The notes under the pieces: model-generated
The model's input: the letters and a program-made list of their open reading frames with translations, nothing else
Databases searched by the model: none
Told to the model about the DNA's origin: nothing
Part shown: in pieces, positions 16,446 through 25,202 of the stretch
Numbering within the stretch: the first letter of the stretch is position 1
Layout of the letters: every line of letters begins with the position of its first letter
Program-made: the position numbers and the translations under genes
Source: CAZLCK01 sp964558235
GTDB lineage: Bacteria; Actinomycetota; Coriobacteriia; Coriobacteriales; CADBOM01
Assembly (NCBI GenBank): GCA_964558235.1
Contig: CAZLCK010000012.1
Span: forward strand, 1-33,548
DNA: 33,548 nt
Direction of reading: 5' to 3'

Positions 16446-18308
16446 GTGATTAATAAGACCATCGCATCTCGCTACAAAATTATAGAAAGAGTAGGCATCG
16501 GTGGGATGGCCGAGGTGTACAAAGCACAAGACGAAGTTTTAGGAAGGATCGATGCCATTAAGGTGTTGCTCCCCCAATATGCATCTGATCAAACATTTGC
16601 AGCTAGATTTAGACAAGAAGCTCAAGCTGCTGCAAATCTATCAAGCCCATATATCGTAAATATCTATGACTGGGGATCAGAGGGCGAAACTTACTACATC
16701 GTCATGGAGTTTGTCAAAGGAGTAGACCTTAAGACTGCAATCGCAAACCGTGGTGCAATTGATCAACGCAAAGTTGCTCAAATTGGTGTACAGATTTGCT
16801 CTGGTCTTGCAGTTGCGCACGAAAACGATGTCATCCATAGAGATATCAAGCCGCAAAATATCATGATTCAGCCCGATGGCAATATCAAGATCATGGACTT
16901 TGGTGTGGCTCGTGCTGGCAATTCAACTATGACCCAAACCGGATCGGTTTTAGGAACTGCCAACTATGTATCCCCAGAACAGGCGCAGGGCAAGACTCCG
17001 ACAGCAGCTTCCGATATCTATTCACTAGGTATTTTGATGTACGAAGCTGTAACTGGTCGACTACCTTTTGAAGGGCCAGATGCTATTTCAGTTGCACTCA
17101 AACAGGTAAACGAGCTTCCTGTTCCTCCAAGTACCTATAACCCATCGATTGATCCTTCTTTTGAAGCAATTATCCTAAAAGCCTTAGAGAAAGATCCCCT
17201 AAATAGGTTTACATCTGCCGATGAGATGAAAGCGACTTTGAATTCCTATCTCAATGGCACGCCTATAGATCTTGGGCTTAGTGCTGGGGTAACTAGGGTT
17301 ATCTCTGATGACGCTAATACCACTCAGGTAATTAGTGACGATGCATCAAAGACCTCAGTTATGCCTGCAGGATATGGAAGTAACAAAGGGGTAATTCGTG
17401 AAAAGTCTCAAAAGAAAAAGAGTAAAAAACCTCTAATCATTGCAATTTGCGTTATTGCTGTATTGGCAATTGCTGGTGTAGCTATCTGGGGTATATTCTT
17501 TAGCGGAAATAATGGAGTTGAAGTTCCAAATGTTTTAGGCCAAGAACAGTCTGTTGCTGAACAAACGCTTCAAGATGCTGGTTTTGAGGTAACTGTAAAG
17601 CAAGATTATTCCGATAGCGTTGATGCAGGGCTTGTTATGAGCCAAAGTCCTGAAGGTGATACTTTGGCTGCTAGCGGTTCTACTGTAGAAATTACAATTT
17701 CACAGGGTTCTCGCCCAGCTGAAACTGTCACCGTGCCGGATTTAACTAATATGACAGTCGATGAAGCAACAGAGGTACTTGCCAGATACAACTTAAGTAT
17801 TGCATCGGGCAATCCTGTTTATGATGACGATGTTGAAGTGGGGCTGATAGCTCAACAAAGCCCGACATCTGGAAGTACCGTTGAAGTCGGAAGTACAGTC
17901 ACTATCTACACTTCCCTTGGGGCTGAGGGCGTTACAATCCCAGATGTGCGCGGAGATGACGTTGAGACAGCACGTGCGACTTTACAAAATGCCGGGCTAA
18001 ATGTCGTTATCCAAGAACAAGCTTCTAGCCAAGCTGAAGGTACAGTCATTGCTGTGAGTCCAACTGTTGGTAATAGCGTAAGCAAAGGAACTACTGTAAC
18101 TATTACAGTCTCTAGTGGGCCTGCTACGGTCACCGTCCCTAATGTTGTAGGAGATAGCTTGTCGTCTGCTGTTTCGACATTAGAGAATTTGGGACTTGTT
18201 GTGAACGTGTCGCCTTCAACGGCTACTTCAGGAACAGTTACTAGCACAAGTCCATCTTCTGGATCTAGCGTAGCAGCAGGTTCGACCATTACGGTCTACG
18301 TTGAATAA
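16446..18308 (+). CDS. pknB: PASTA-domain Ser/Thr protein kinase PknB
   Basis: Senses muropeptides or lipid II through extracellular PASTA domains and phosphorylates cell-wall and division proteins. The kinase domain (about 10-270) has VGIGGMAEVYKA, Lys39, HRDIKPQN (131-138) and DFG at 151-153; unlike the first kinase it is a normal RD kinase. A Thr-rich juxtamembrane stretch has the duplicated VISDDA.TTQVISDDA.KTSV. One transmembrane helix lies near 330-350, followed by four PASTA domains, beginning VEVPNVLG, VTVPDLTN, VTIPDVRG and VTVPNVVG. Length 620. Start GTG 16446 with GAGGGA six bases upstream. An 81-base gap after the fusion gene could hold an internal promoter. Confidence 0.96.
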   Translation: MINKTIASRYKIIERVGIGGMAEVYKAQDEVLGRIDAIKVLLPQYASDQTFAARFRQEAQAAANLSSPYIVNIYDWGSEGETYYIVMEFVKGVDLKTAIANRGAIDQRKVAQIGVQICSGLAVAHENDVIHRDIKPQNIMIQPDGNIKIMDFGVARAGNSTMTQTGSVLGTANYVSPEQAQGKTPTAASDIYSLGILMYEAVTGRLPFEGPDAISVALKQVNELPVPPSTYNPSIDPSFEAIILKALEKDPLNRFTSADEMKATLNSYLNGTPIDLGLSAGVTRVISDDANTTQVISDDASKTSVMPAGYGSNKGVIREKSQKKKSKKPLIIAICVIAVLAIAGVAIWGIFFSGNNGVEVPNVLGQEQSVAEQTLQDAGFEVTVKQDYSDSVDAGLVMSQSPEGDTLAASGSTVEITISQGSRPAETVTVPDLTNMTVDEATEVLARYNLSIASGNPVYDDDVEVGLIAQQSPTSGSTVEVGSTVTIYTSLGAEGVTIPDVRGDDVETARATLQNAGLNVVIQEQASSQAEGTVIAVSPTVGNSVSKGTTVTITVSSGPATVTVPNVVGDSLSSAVSTLENLGLVVNVSPSTATSGTVTSTSPSSGSSVAAGSTITVYVE

Positions 18309-18356
18309 GTACACTCTATTTGAAAACATCTGACGTTAACGTTTGACTCTAAGATC

Positions 18357-18392
18357 TTGGCACTCCCTGCAACTAATAGTAAGGAGTGTCAA
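18357..18392 (+). promoter_or_regulatory. Inverted repeat between pknB and the Fe-S gene
   Basis: TTGGCACTCC (18357-18366) pairs with GGAGTGTCAA (18383-18392) with one G-U pair. It can end the kinase operon as a hairpin, but no U-tract follows, so it may instead be an operator or leader structure for the gene at 18465. A 10-bp palindrome ACGTTAACGT (18333-18342) lies just before it. Confidence 0.4.
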
Positions 18393-18464
18393 TTGTTGAA
18401 ACAATATCGTAGTTCGAACGTATGAGCTGTAGCGAATAAAGAAGTAAGGAAAGGGAGAGATCTC

Positions 18465-19682
18465 TTGGATCTGCTCAAGAATAATAGAGTCTACTGGGAA
18501 TTTTTGGGACAATGCACCCAATGCAAACACTGTGTAGAGTCTTGTGAATCGCTTACCAATAATCATATGTCGCTAGGTGATATTGCAAAAAAGCTGCTAA
18601 ATGCTGAGCGCATTTCAAATAACCCAGAGGATCTATTTCAAACGATCTCTGATGACGGTGAACTAGTTAGTGCAATTCGTGGATGCTTTTTTTGCACATC
18701 ATGCAAGAATACCTGCTTTGCTCATAACGATGTTTGTGAACTAATTTACAGTGCGCGTGAAGATTTCCAGAATCTAGGACTTATAGATAGAGCATCGTAT
18801 TCGAGCGTTATGGTCGATTGTGAATGGGATATATTCAAAGCCTACCGTGCAATTCATGGTATTGGATATGTTGATTTGACACGTCATTTAAGTCTTGATG
18901 ACAAAACGGACGACACTGCCAGCACTGTACAAAAGTTTGATACAGCATTTTTTCCAGGATGTGCGCTTGCTGCCTATGGAGAAAATCTTACTCGCGAGAT
19001 CTTTCTAACTATGGAAGAGCTCGGTGACAATGTTACGATGATCGATTCGTGCTGTGGATCTTCCCTTAAAAGCGCTGGATTTTTAGAACGTGCCGAAGCA
19101 CTTTGCCAAAGAAATGCAGACGAACTAGAGATGAGCGGCGCAAAGGAATTAGTTTGCGTCTGCCCTGGATGTGCCAATGATATGAAAAAAGCTTTAGCTG
19201 CGCGCGGGGATGATAAAACAAAAGTGATTTCGCTTGCAAAATGGCTAAGCGATAGAGGATTTAAGCCAAAACAAACGTTACCTGAGAGCGAAATTTACCT
19301 ATCAAAATCTTGCCAAGACCGTGACGGAACTTATTTAGATGAGACCGAAAAGGTCTTGGGACTAGATGATCAAAAACATGAAATCTTTCATGGATGCTGT
19401 GGTGCTGGAGGAGCAGTTAGTGCATTTGATCCGAACCGCCAAGCTCGGCAGAGTGATAAAAAACTCTCCTTTGCCCCAGAAGGTTCTACTGTTGTAACAA
19501 TGTGTCCAACTTGCACATATACATATGCTTATTTGATACTGCAAAATCCACGAAATATAACCAACAAACACTACACAGAACTCATGTTTGAAAACCAATT
19601 TGATTGGAACACCACTTTTTCCCAACTAAGCAGCATGTGGTATGGGGAATATGGCTCTTGGTTAGCACAGGTCTTTGCATAA
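18465..19682 (+). CDS. Iron-sulfur protein with two [4Fe-4S] ferredoxin motifs and two CCG domains (HdrD/GlpC-like)
   Basis: A probable electron-transfer or disulfide/quinone-reducing subunit. The N-terminus has two CxxCxxCxxxC motifs (Cys17/20/23/27 and Cys74/77/80/84), each binding a [4Fe-4S] cluster. It is followed by two CCG cysteine-rich domains: FFPGC...DSCCGSS...CPGC, and SKSC...HGCCGAGG...CPTC. This is the heterodisulfide-reductase D / glycolate-oxidase iron-sulfur-subunit architecture, 405 residues. The second ferredoxin motif lacks the Pro that often follows it. The start is TTG 18465, set by GGGAG (18453-18457) seven bases upstream. The next gene, 88 bases on, is an FAD oxidoreductase, a likely partner that passes electrons between NAD(P)H and these clusters. 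Substrate unknown. Confidence 0.85.
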   Translation: MDLLKNNRVYWEFLGQCTQCKHCVESCESLTNNHMSLGDIAKKLLNAERISNNPEDLFQTISDDGELVSAIRGCFFCTSCKNTCFAHNDVCELIYSAREDFQNLGLIDRASYSSVMVDCEWDIFKAYRAIHGIGYVDLTRHLSLDDKTDDTASTVQKFDTAFFPGCALAAYGENLTREIFLTMEELGDNVTMIDSCCGSSLKSAGFLERAEALCQRNADELEMSGAKELVCVCPGCANDMKKALAARGDDKTKVISLAKWLSDRGFKPKQTLPESEIYLSKSCQDRDGTYLDETEKVLGLDDQKHEIFHGCCGAGGAVSAFDPNRQARQSDKKLSFAPEGSTVVTMCPTCTYTYAYLILQNPRNITNKHYTELMFENQFDWNTTFSQLSSMWYGEYGSWLAQVFA

Positions 19683-19770
19683 GAGTATGCTTAAATGTGT
19701 CGGATTTAAATGTGTCGAAAAAACTAAGGTTTTAAAATAGAGAGATTACCAAGCCTTACTGGAGGAATTA

Positions 19771-21018
19771 ATGGAAAAAGTTGTAGCAATTATTGGCTTT
19801 GGTGTTGGTGGCCTAAACGCTGCAATTGGACTTAGAAACGCAGGGTTTAGCGGCCAAATCTTAGCGTTTTCAGATACAAATATCCCTCCATATAGCCCGA
19901 TCTTAACTTCCTATTATGTAGGAGGCGAAAAAACATATGATGACTGCTTTCCTTGGAGCAAAGAGGAACTCGATGAGCTAAATTGCACCGTAATAAGTGG
20001 AGAACGCGTATGTAATATCGATCCAAAAGCACACCAAATCACAACCGAATCAAACCAGACTTATACCTATGACAAATGCGTAATCTCAATTGGTGCGCGC
20101 CCAGCAACCTTTGGTTTTCCCGAAGTTGAAGGTTATGAGCCTTTGGTTCTTCGAACGATGGATAATGCTGAGACTATGAAGAAGCGTTTTAGCCGTCCAG
20201 AGTGCAAAAAAGTTCTAGTTAGCGGAGCTTCTATGATTGCACTTAAGGCAGCAGAGGCAGCTTTGCGTCTGGGCAAAGATGTTTCTATTGTCGGAATGAA
20301 TGAGCACATCTTGGACTTTAGCGCCATGCCACAAACTGCAATTCGTTTCGAAAAAGGTCTTGCCAGCAAAGGCATAACGATGAGGTTTTCGCAAAAAATT
20401 ACTGATATTGCACTTGTTGATGATGGTGGAATAGATCGTTTAGATGTCACCTACTCTTCTGGAGATCGAGATATCTACGACGAAATTGTTGTAGCTCATG
20501 GTGTAAGAAGCGATTTAAGTTTTATTCCGAAAGGAACACTCGATATTGATCGTGCTATTGTAGTGGACGAATTCATGCGAACGAGTGATCCTGACATCTA
20601 TGCAGCAGGTGATGTTGCACAGGCAAAGGAGCTTATATCTGGAGATAACCGCGTCATTGGAATTTGGAAAACAGCTGCATTGCAGGGACAATGTGCTGGC
20701 ATGGCTATAGCAGCCGAACTTGATGGAAAATCTCCCGATAGTGCTTATGCCTATAAGGGTGCTTTTCCATCTAATACGATAGCTGTAGATGGAACGCTAT
20801 TTATTTCTGCTGGTATCTCACAAGCTCATGATGGCATGGATGTGGAGATCGACGAAAAGGACACCTATACGGTTGCAAGAATCTTTGATACTGATAACGC
20901 AGGACAAAAACGTCTAGTTGGCTATAACGTAGCAAGCGATATCGATGAACCGGGCGGGCCTGCGTATGACACCGCTGCTATGTTGTCACTTCGTATTGAA
21001 AAAGCTTTTAGCGATTAA
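19771..21018 (+). CDS. FAD-dependent pyridine nucleotide-disulfide oxidoreductase
   Basis: A two-dinucleotide-binding-domain flavoprotein related to rubredoxin/ferredoxin reductases and NADH oxidases. Residues 9-14 (GFGVGG) bind FAD. A second Rossmann-like segment (VLVSGASMIALKAAEAALRLG, about 146-166) should bind NAD(P)H, although its GxSxxxL form departs from the usual GxGxxG. The second FAD motif TSDPDIYAAGDVAQA lies near 270-284. There is no CxxxxC redox disulfide after the FAD site, which excludes dihydrolipoamide or thioredoxin reductases. Length 415. Start ATG 19771 with GGAGG optimally placed. It probably works with the Fe-S protein just upstream. Confidence 0.85.
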   Translation: MEKVVAIIGFGVGGLNAAIGLRNAGFSGQILAFSDTNIPPYSPILTSYYVGGEKTYDDCFPWSKEELDELNCTVISGERVCNIDPKAHQITTESNQTYTYDKCVISIGARPATFGFPEVEGYEPLVLRTMDNAETMKKRFSRPECKKVLVSGASMIALKAAEAALRLGKDVSIVGMNEHILDFSAMPQTAIRFEKGLASKGITMRFSQKITDIALVDDGGIDRLDVTYSSGDRDIYDEIVVAHGVRSDLSFIPKGTLDIDRAIVVDEFMRTSDPDIYAAGDVAQAKELISGDNRVIGIWKTAALQGQCAGMAIAAELDGKSPDSAYAYKGAFPSNTIAVDGTLFISAGISQAHDGMDVEIDEKDTYTVARIFDTDNAGQKRLVGYNVASDIDEPGGPAYDTAAMLSLRIEKAFSD

Positions 21019-21117
21019 GCTACCAAACAAATCGGATATACTAGATATTCGTATAATTTAGCTGCAAAAAATATTTTCATGTGCTAAGTCGCATCGTCTA
21101 ATTCATTTATCAGACAC

Positions 21118-21143
21118 CTATCTATTCGACTTAATGTAGATAG
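21118..21143. terminator. Short inverted repeat between convergent genes
   Basis: CTATCTA (21118-21124) and TAGATAG (21137-21143) with a 12-base loop lie between the FAD gene and the convergent flavoferredoxin gene. There is no strong U-tract on either side, so this is only a possible weak terminator. Confidence 0.3.
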
Positions 21144-21160
21144 TTGATTTTAAATCTCTA

Positions 21161-21847
21161 CTAGTTTCCTTTCGGAATCACCGCGCCAAATGGACATGAA
21201 TGATAGCAATTTCCACATTCATCGCATCTCTCACCTAAAATTGAATAAATGTCACCAGCTACTATAGCCTTATGTGTGCAGACGCTTACACATGCTCCAC
21301 AAGCTTGACACCTATCAGGATCAATAGAAAGCCCAGCACAGTCAACCTTATCTCCACCAAATGAAATACGCTTTCTTAGCAGCTTATGATCACGATTTAC
21401 CATATTAAAGTCATAATCATAAAGTTCGGCATGTCCTTTATAAAGAACGAAGACAACTGTTTGCGGATACTTCTTAATGTCATAGATCGCAACGTTAAAA
21501 AAAGGATTATTAGCGGCCTTTTTGTCAACCTCTTGCTGTGTAAGCTCGCGAACCTTGCCCGTGACTCTAACCATACGTCCAGGCTGAAAATGTGGCATAT
21601 TATCTTCATCCCATATACACGGCCCATCTGTTATTTCACCACAGACACTTACAGATTTGCCCTCAGAAAGTTGTTTGTAAAATGGCTTTACATTCATCGT
21701 TCTTAAATAAAGTCCATCCTCATCCCATGCAAAAAAATGTGCAATACGGCTGTCAACCCCACCATGACTATCCAAAGTAGCAAACGAACAGCATCCTATT
21801 TTCTTAAACATTTCGAAAATGTCTTCAACAGTTTCAAACTTCTCCAT
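21161..21847 (-). CDS. PNPOx-like flavin protein fused to two [4Fe-4S] clusters
   Basis: Residues ~5-150 form a split-barrel FMN-binding domain of the pyridoxamine-phosphate-oxidase superfamily (ATLDSHGGVDSRIAHFFAW, LYLRTMNVKPFYKQL, VRVTGKVREL). The C-terminal ~55 residues are a 2x[4Fe-4S] ferredoxin with CQACGACVSVC and CDECGNCYHSCP. The design suggests electrons pass from ferredoxin-type clusters to FMN, or the reverse. The best start is ATG 21847 with GGGAAG eight bases upstream; GTG 21856 is an alternative that adds three residues. It is the last gene of the MarR/ABC/ATP-grasp operon, 30 bases after the ATP-grasp gene. Substrate unknown. Confidence 0.85.
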   Translation of the reverse strand: MEKFETVEDIFEMFKKIGCCSFATLDSHGGVDSRIAHFFAWDEDGLYLRTMNVKPFYKQLSEGKSVSVCGEITDGPCIWDEDNMPHFQPGRMVRVTGKVRELTQQEVDKKAANNPFFNVAIYDIKKYPQTVVFVLYKGHAELYDYDFNMVNRDHKLLRKRISFGGDKVDCAGLSIDPDRCQACGACVSVCTHKAIVAGDIYSILGERCDECGNCYHSCPFGAVIPKGN

Positions 21848-21877
21848 CGTCTCCACTTCCCATGTAATCCTAAATTT

Positions 21878-22762
21878 TTAAGCCTCATCCTTATAAATTG
21901 ATGCAATTTCACTAGCGTATTCAGCCATCAAATCCATATTGAACATCTCAGTGTTATCTTCAGAAACATTCGAGACCGAATTGCTGTCTATCACAAAAGC
22001 GCCTCGTGTATTTTCAATAATGTCAAAGCTCCCAAACTCAATTGACAAAATCTCACCAGAGCGCTGAGCAGCAGATAAAACATTTTCTGGACAATCTGGG
22101 TAAAGCTCATAGCGCGATCCTAAATGGTAGGCTGAAAGCCCGTTATCAACTACGCTTCGCTTTACCACAAGCTTACATTTTTTGTTTACTAGCTCCATTC
22201 GCGTTGTAAACCCATATATTGGTTCAATGTACTCTTGAACTATGAACTCAAAATCAGGCGCATTGGCCAAAAAAATTTCAGCCTCACCTCGGCTATGAGC
22301 TAGCAAGGTATATGTTGTTCTTCCACCACAATTCGGCTTTATGATGCAGGGGTATTCCCACTGAGAGGGATTCAACTCATCAGGAATCCCAATCCCATAC
22401 ACAGTCGGAACATCAATTCCAGCCTTAGTAAGTTCTTCTGCTGCCAAAAACTTACTAATCTCAAAATTGTGCGCTGAGACAGGATTTATAAATCTAATTT
22501 CGCTAGCTTTGGCAATTGTACAAATCTGTTCAAAACGTTTATGCGCAATCGCATGTCCCCTAAATACTGCACTTGCAAAGATACGACTAATCAAAATCTT
22601 GCAACTCAAAGCAGTTTCAAAGAGCTTGGCATCGCTAACTTCATCTTTATCGATCTGACCTTTAGCTAAATCGAGCATAGTAACATCGATGCCATAAGCA
22701 GAGATCTCTTTTGCTAACTTATAATCCGACCACTCATCTGATTCAAATAAAATCCCAATCAT
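21878..22762 (-). CDS. ATP-grasp ligase of unknown substrate
   Basis: The 294-residue protein has a pre-ATP-grasp domain (about 1-105) and an ATP-grasp fold: IIKPNCGGRTT at 140-150 (ATP lysine and Gly-rich loop), FIVQEYIE at 173-180 (adenine-binding strand), and DIIENTRGAFVIDSNSVSN at 247-265 with a D-x-N metal site (259-261). It resembles the D-Ala-D-Ala ligase / RimK / amino-acid ligase group, which joins a carboxylate to an amine through an acyl-phosphate. It starts directly after the ABC ATPase stop (TAGATG), with GGAG inside the end of that gene, so translation is coupled. The context of an amino-acid importer suggests that an imported amino acid is the substrate; that is inference. Confidence 0.8.
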   Translation of the reverse strand: MIGILFESDEWSDYKLAKEISAYGIDVTMLDLAKGQIDKDEVSDAKLFETALSCKILISRIFASAVFRGHAIAHKRFEQICTIAKASEIRFINPVSAHNFEISKFLAAEELTKAGIDVPTVYGIGIPDELNPSQWEYPCIIKPNCGGRTTYTLLAHSRGEAEIFLANAPDFEFIVQEYIEPIYGFTTRMELVNKKCKLVVKRSVVDNGLSAYHLGSRYELYPDCPENVLSAAQRSGEILSIEFGSFDIIENTRGAFVIDSNSVSNVSEDNTEMFNMDLMAEYASEIASIYKDEA

Positions 22763-23497
22763 CTAGATTCTCCACTCCAAAAGCTTGCTTAAAAATCGCT
22801 GTAGTTGAGTAGTCTGAGGATTATCAAATATAGACGAGCTCTTCCCATATTCCAAAAGCCTGCCTTCGCACAAAAACGCAACTTTATCACAGGCATGACG
22901 AGCAAATCCCATCTCGTGTGTCACAACTATAAAATGTGTACCCTCATCTCGAAGAGTGCGTAGTAGGTCCAAGACATCAGTTGTGTATTCAGGGTCAAGC
23001 GCAGAGGTTGGTTCGTCTAAAAGTAACATCTGTGGGCGTGCAGCAACGGCTCTAGCAATTGCAACTCTTTGTCTTTGGCCTCCAGATAGTTGCGCAGGAC
23101 GCTTGTCGCTCTCACTTGCTATACCAAATCTTTCTAGCAACTCATCAGCTTGTCTTTCGGCCTCCTCTTCAGGTATTCCATGTACAACTGAAAGCGGAGT
23201 TGCGATATTGTCCCTAGCGCTCATATGATAAAAAAGACCACCGTCTTGAAAGACAAAACCTAATGTAGATCGATATTTTGCAAGCTCAACCTCATCGCTT
23301 GGAATCGCCTTACCATTAATTAAAACCTCACCAGAAGTCTGTGGCAAAAGTCCACCTAAAATCCTAAGTAGAGTCGACTTTCCTCCGCCTGAAGGTCCGA
23401 TAATAGCAAGCGTTGTGACCTCATCGCTAAAGTCAATCGAGTCCAAAACTTTTACATCGTCGAAGCTTTTGCAGAGACTTTTCAGGCTAATGTGCAT
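22763..23497 (-). CDS. Polar amino-acid ABC transporter ATP-binding protein
   Basis: ATPase that powers the importer encoded with it. Walker A GPSGGGKST, Q-loop VFQDGGLF, signature LSGGQRQR, Walker B MLLLDEPTSALD, and the switch His in VVTHEMGFA are all intact. The GlnQ-like pattern, especially LDPE and THEMGFAR, points to the polar amino-acid family. The best start is ATG 23497 (MHISLKS...); a TTG at 23515 would add six residues but has no good ribosome-binding site. Either start overlaps the end of the permease gene (by 11 bases from ATG), consistent with coupled translation. Confidence 0.93.
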   Translation of the reverse strand: MHISLKSLCKSFDDVKVLDSIDFSDEVTTLAIIGPSGGGKSTLLRILGGLLPQTSGEVLINGKAIPSDEVELAKYRSTLGFVFQDGGLFYHMSARDNIATPLSVVHGIPEEEAERQADELLERFGIASESDKRPAQLSGGQRQRVAIARAVAARPQMLLLDEPTSALDPEYTTDVLDLLRTLRDEGTHFIVVTHEMGFARHACDKVAFLCEGRLLEYGKSSSIFDNPQTTQLQRFLSKLLEWRI

Positions 23498-24266
23498 AAT
23501 CAAGTCTCTTTTCAAATCGCTTGCTTACAAACATTATTGGCAAGGTCAAACATAGATAAAGCGCTGCCAAAAACAGATACCCACCAAAGAGGTTGAAGTT
23601 TGTAGCCGTAATCTCACGAAGAGTCTGTGTAATCTCAATTACTGCGATGACAGATAGCAGCGATGAATCCTTAACAATAGTTGCAAATTGCCCTGTTAGC
23701 GCAGGCAATGTGCGTGATACAAGCTGTGGGATAACCACATGTTTAGCGGTTTGCACCTTTGTAAAACCCACCGATTTAGCTGCTTCAATTTGAGAAGAGT
23801 CTAAAGATGAAAGACTTCCTCTGATAATTTCTGCAATATAAGCGCCCGAAAATACTGAAAGTATTAAAATGCCGGCTACAATACGATTATTTAAACCCCA
23901 TGCTGTCCCTATGATGTAGTAAAAAAGATATATTTGAGCCAAAAGCGGTGTACCACGAATGATCTTTACGTAAAAGTCGCAAAAATATCTGAGAGGCAAG
24001 ATTTTGCTTCTTTGACCAAAAGCTACTGGCACCCCGATGATAAGGCTAAGTGCCAATGAGCCCAAAGAAATCCCTATTGTTAGCAAAAACCCATCTAAGA
24101 TTCGCTGACGATATTGCCAAACAAAATCGAAATTGAGACTAATGCCAGCCATTCCGAGCGATACCCAAAATAATACTACTACCACCACGCATATCAGCAG
24201 ATAATTGAGCGCTGCTTTGCCTGGACGCGTTGGGCTATTCTTCTCTGCCACAAAGGGATTTTTCAT
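23487..24266 (-). CDS. Polar amino-acid ABC transporter permease (HisM/GlnP type)
   Basis: Inner-membrane channel of the importer, 259 residues with about five to six helices. The EAA-loop signature reads EAAKSVGFTKVQTAKHVVIPQ (about 160-180). The family marks RGTPLLAQIYLFYY and GAYIAEIIRGSLSSLDSSQIEAAKS are typical of amino-acid permeases. Only one permease gene is present, so the channel should be a homodimer. Start ATG 24266 with AGGAAAAG upstream. Confidence 0.93.
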   Translation of the reverse strand: MKNPFVAEKNSPTRPGKAALNYLLICVVVVVLFWVSLGMAGISLNFDFVWQYRQRILDGFLLTIGISLGSLALSLIIGVPVAFGQRSKILPLRYFCDFYVKIIRGTPLLAQIYLFYYIIGTAWGLNNRIVAGILILSVFSGAYIAEIIRGSLSSLDSSQIEAAKSVGFTKVQTAKHVVIPQLVSRTLPALTGQFATIVKDSSLLSVIAVIEITQTLREITATNFNLFGGYLFLAALYLCLTLPIMFVSKRFEKRLDYAH

Positions 24267-24317
24267 GACTTTTCCTGTTTTTCAAGCTATTTAGAGGTCA
24301 TCTAAACCGCTAGAAGC

Positions 24318-25202
24318 CTACTCCTCATCAAAATCGAAAAACCATCTGAAGCCAAGCTCATCAAAGGCAGCTTTTTCATCCGACAAATACTGCTCGGTAA
24401 GTCTATCGAAACCACCATCAGCCTTATATTGTGCGATAAACTCGTTTAGCTGCTCCCTTAACTCGTCATTACCACTTTGAACCGCAATACCCCAATACTC
24501 AGCATCTTGAAATGGAACATACACTGCCTCTGTTGTATCTGGATTTGCCAAATTATTTCGATAAATAGTCAATTGATCGTAGAAAAATCCATCTGCACGT
24601 CCCTGAACAACCTCTGTTACACAGGCGCTCTCATCGGAAAAACGCAAGATCTCTGCATTTGTTAGATGTTCAGTCGCATAGACATCACCTGTAGATCCAG
24701 TCTTAACAGCAACAGTCATACCTACTTGATCGAGATCATCGATGCTTTCAATTCCAGAATTTGCATTAGCTAAGATTGCTAGCTGAGCAACCGCATAAGG
24801 ATCGGTAAAGTCGACTTGTTCTTCACGAGCATCGGTAATTGTGATTGAGCTCATGACAACATCTGCTAAACCAGTTTGAAGAGCTGGGATAAGACCATCA
24901 AATGCAGTATTTTCTATTACTAAATCATACCCATAGGCATCGGCAAAATCCTGCATAAACGTAACCGAAACTCCAGTTGGATTGCCCTGTTCGTCACGGG
25001 TTTCAAATGGTGGATAGGCTAATTCCATAGCAACCGTTAGTGTGGTTTTGGATGTTTCATCTATGTCAGCAGTCTGATCTTGACTAGATGAACATCCTCC
25101 GATGACTACCAATAATGCCAATATGGCCATCAAAAATACAGCTACTAATATACGGTGAACAGTTAGTGGTTTATCTTGAGTTGTAATTTCAAAAAGTCTC
25201 AT
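24318..25202 (-). CDS. Amino-acid ABC transporter substrate-binding lipoprotein
   Basis: Family 3 extracellular solute-binding protein. A long N-terminal segment (1-17) precedes the signal helix (18-36) and lipobox IGGC, lipidated at Cys37. Mature-protein marks are LTVAMELAYPPFETRDEQGNPTG, the FDGLIPALQTGLADVVMSSITIT block and DAREEQVDFTDPY, the usual ligand-binding regions. Length 294. ATG 25202 overlaps the marR stop (ATGA), with GAGGGG just upstream. The exact amino acid cannot be told from sequence. Confidence 0.93.
   Translation of the reverse strand: MRLFEITTQDKPLTVHRILVAVFLMAILALLVVIGGCSSSQDQTADIDETSKTTLTVAMELAYPPFETRDEQGNPTGVSVTFMQDFADAYGYDLVIENTAFDGLIPALQTGLADVVMSSITITDAREEQVDFTDPYAVAQLAILANANSGIESIDDLDQVGMTVAVKTGSTGDVYATEHLTNAEILRFSDESACVTEVVQGRADGFFYDQLTIYRNNLANPDTTEAVYVPFQDAEYWGIAVQSGNDELREQLNEFIAQYKADGGFDRLTEQYLSDEKAAFDELGFRWFFDFDEE

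Noticed and set aside
17906..18289. 127-residue minus-strand frame inside pknB
   Set aside because: It is antisense to the PASTA repeats; their Thr/Val/Ser codon bias keeps the opposite frame open.
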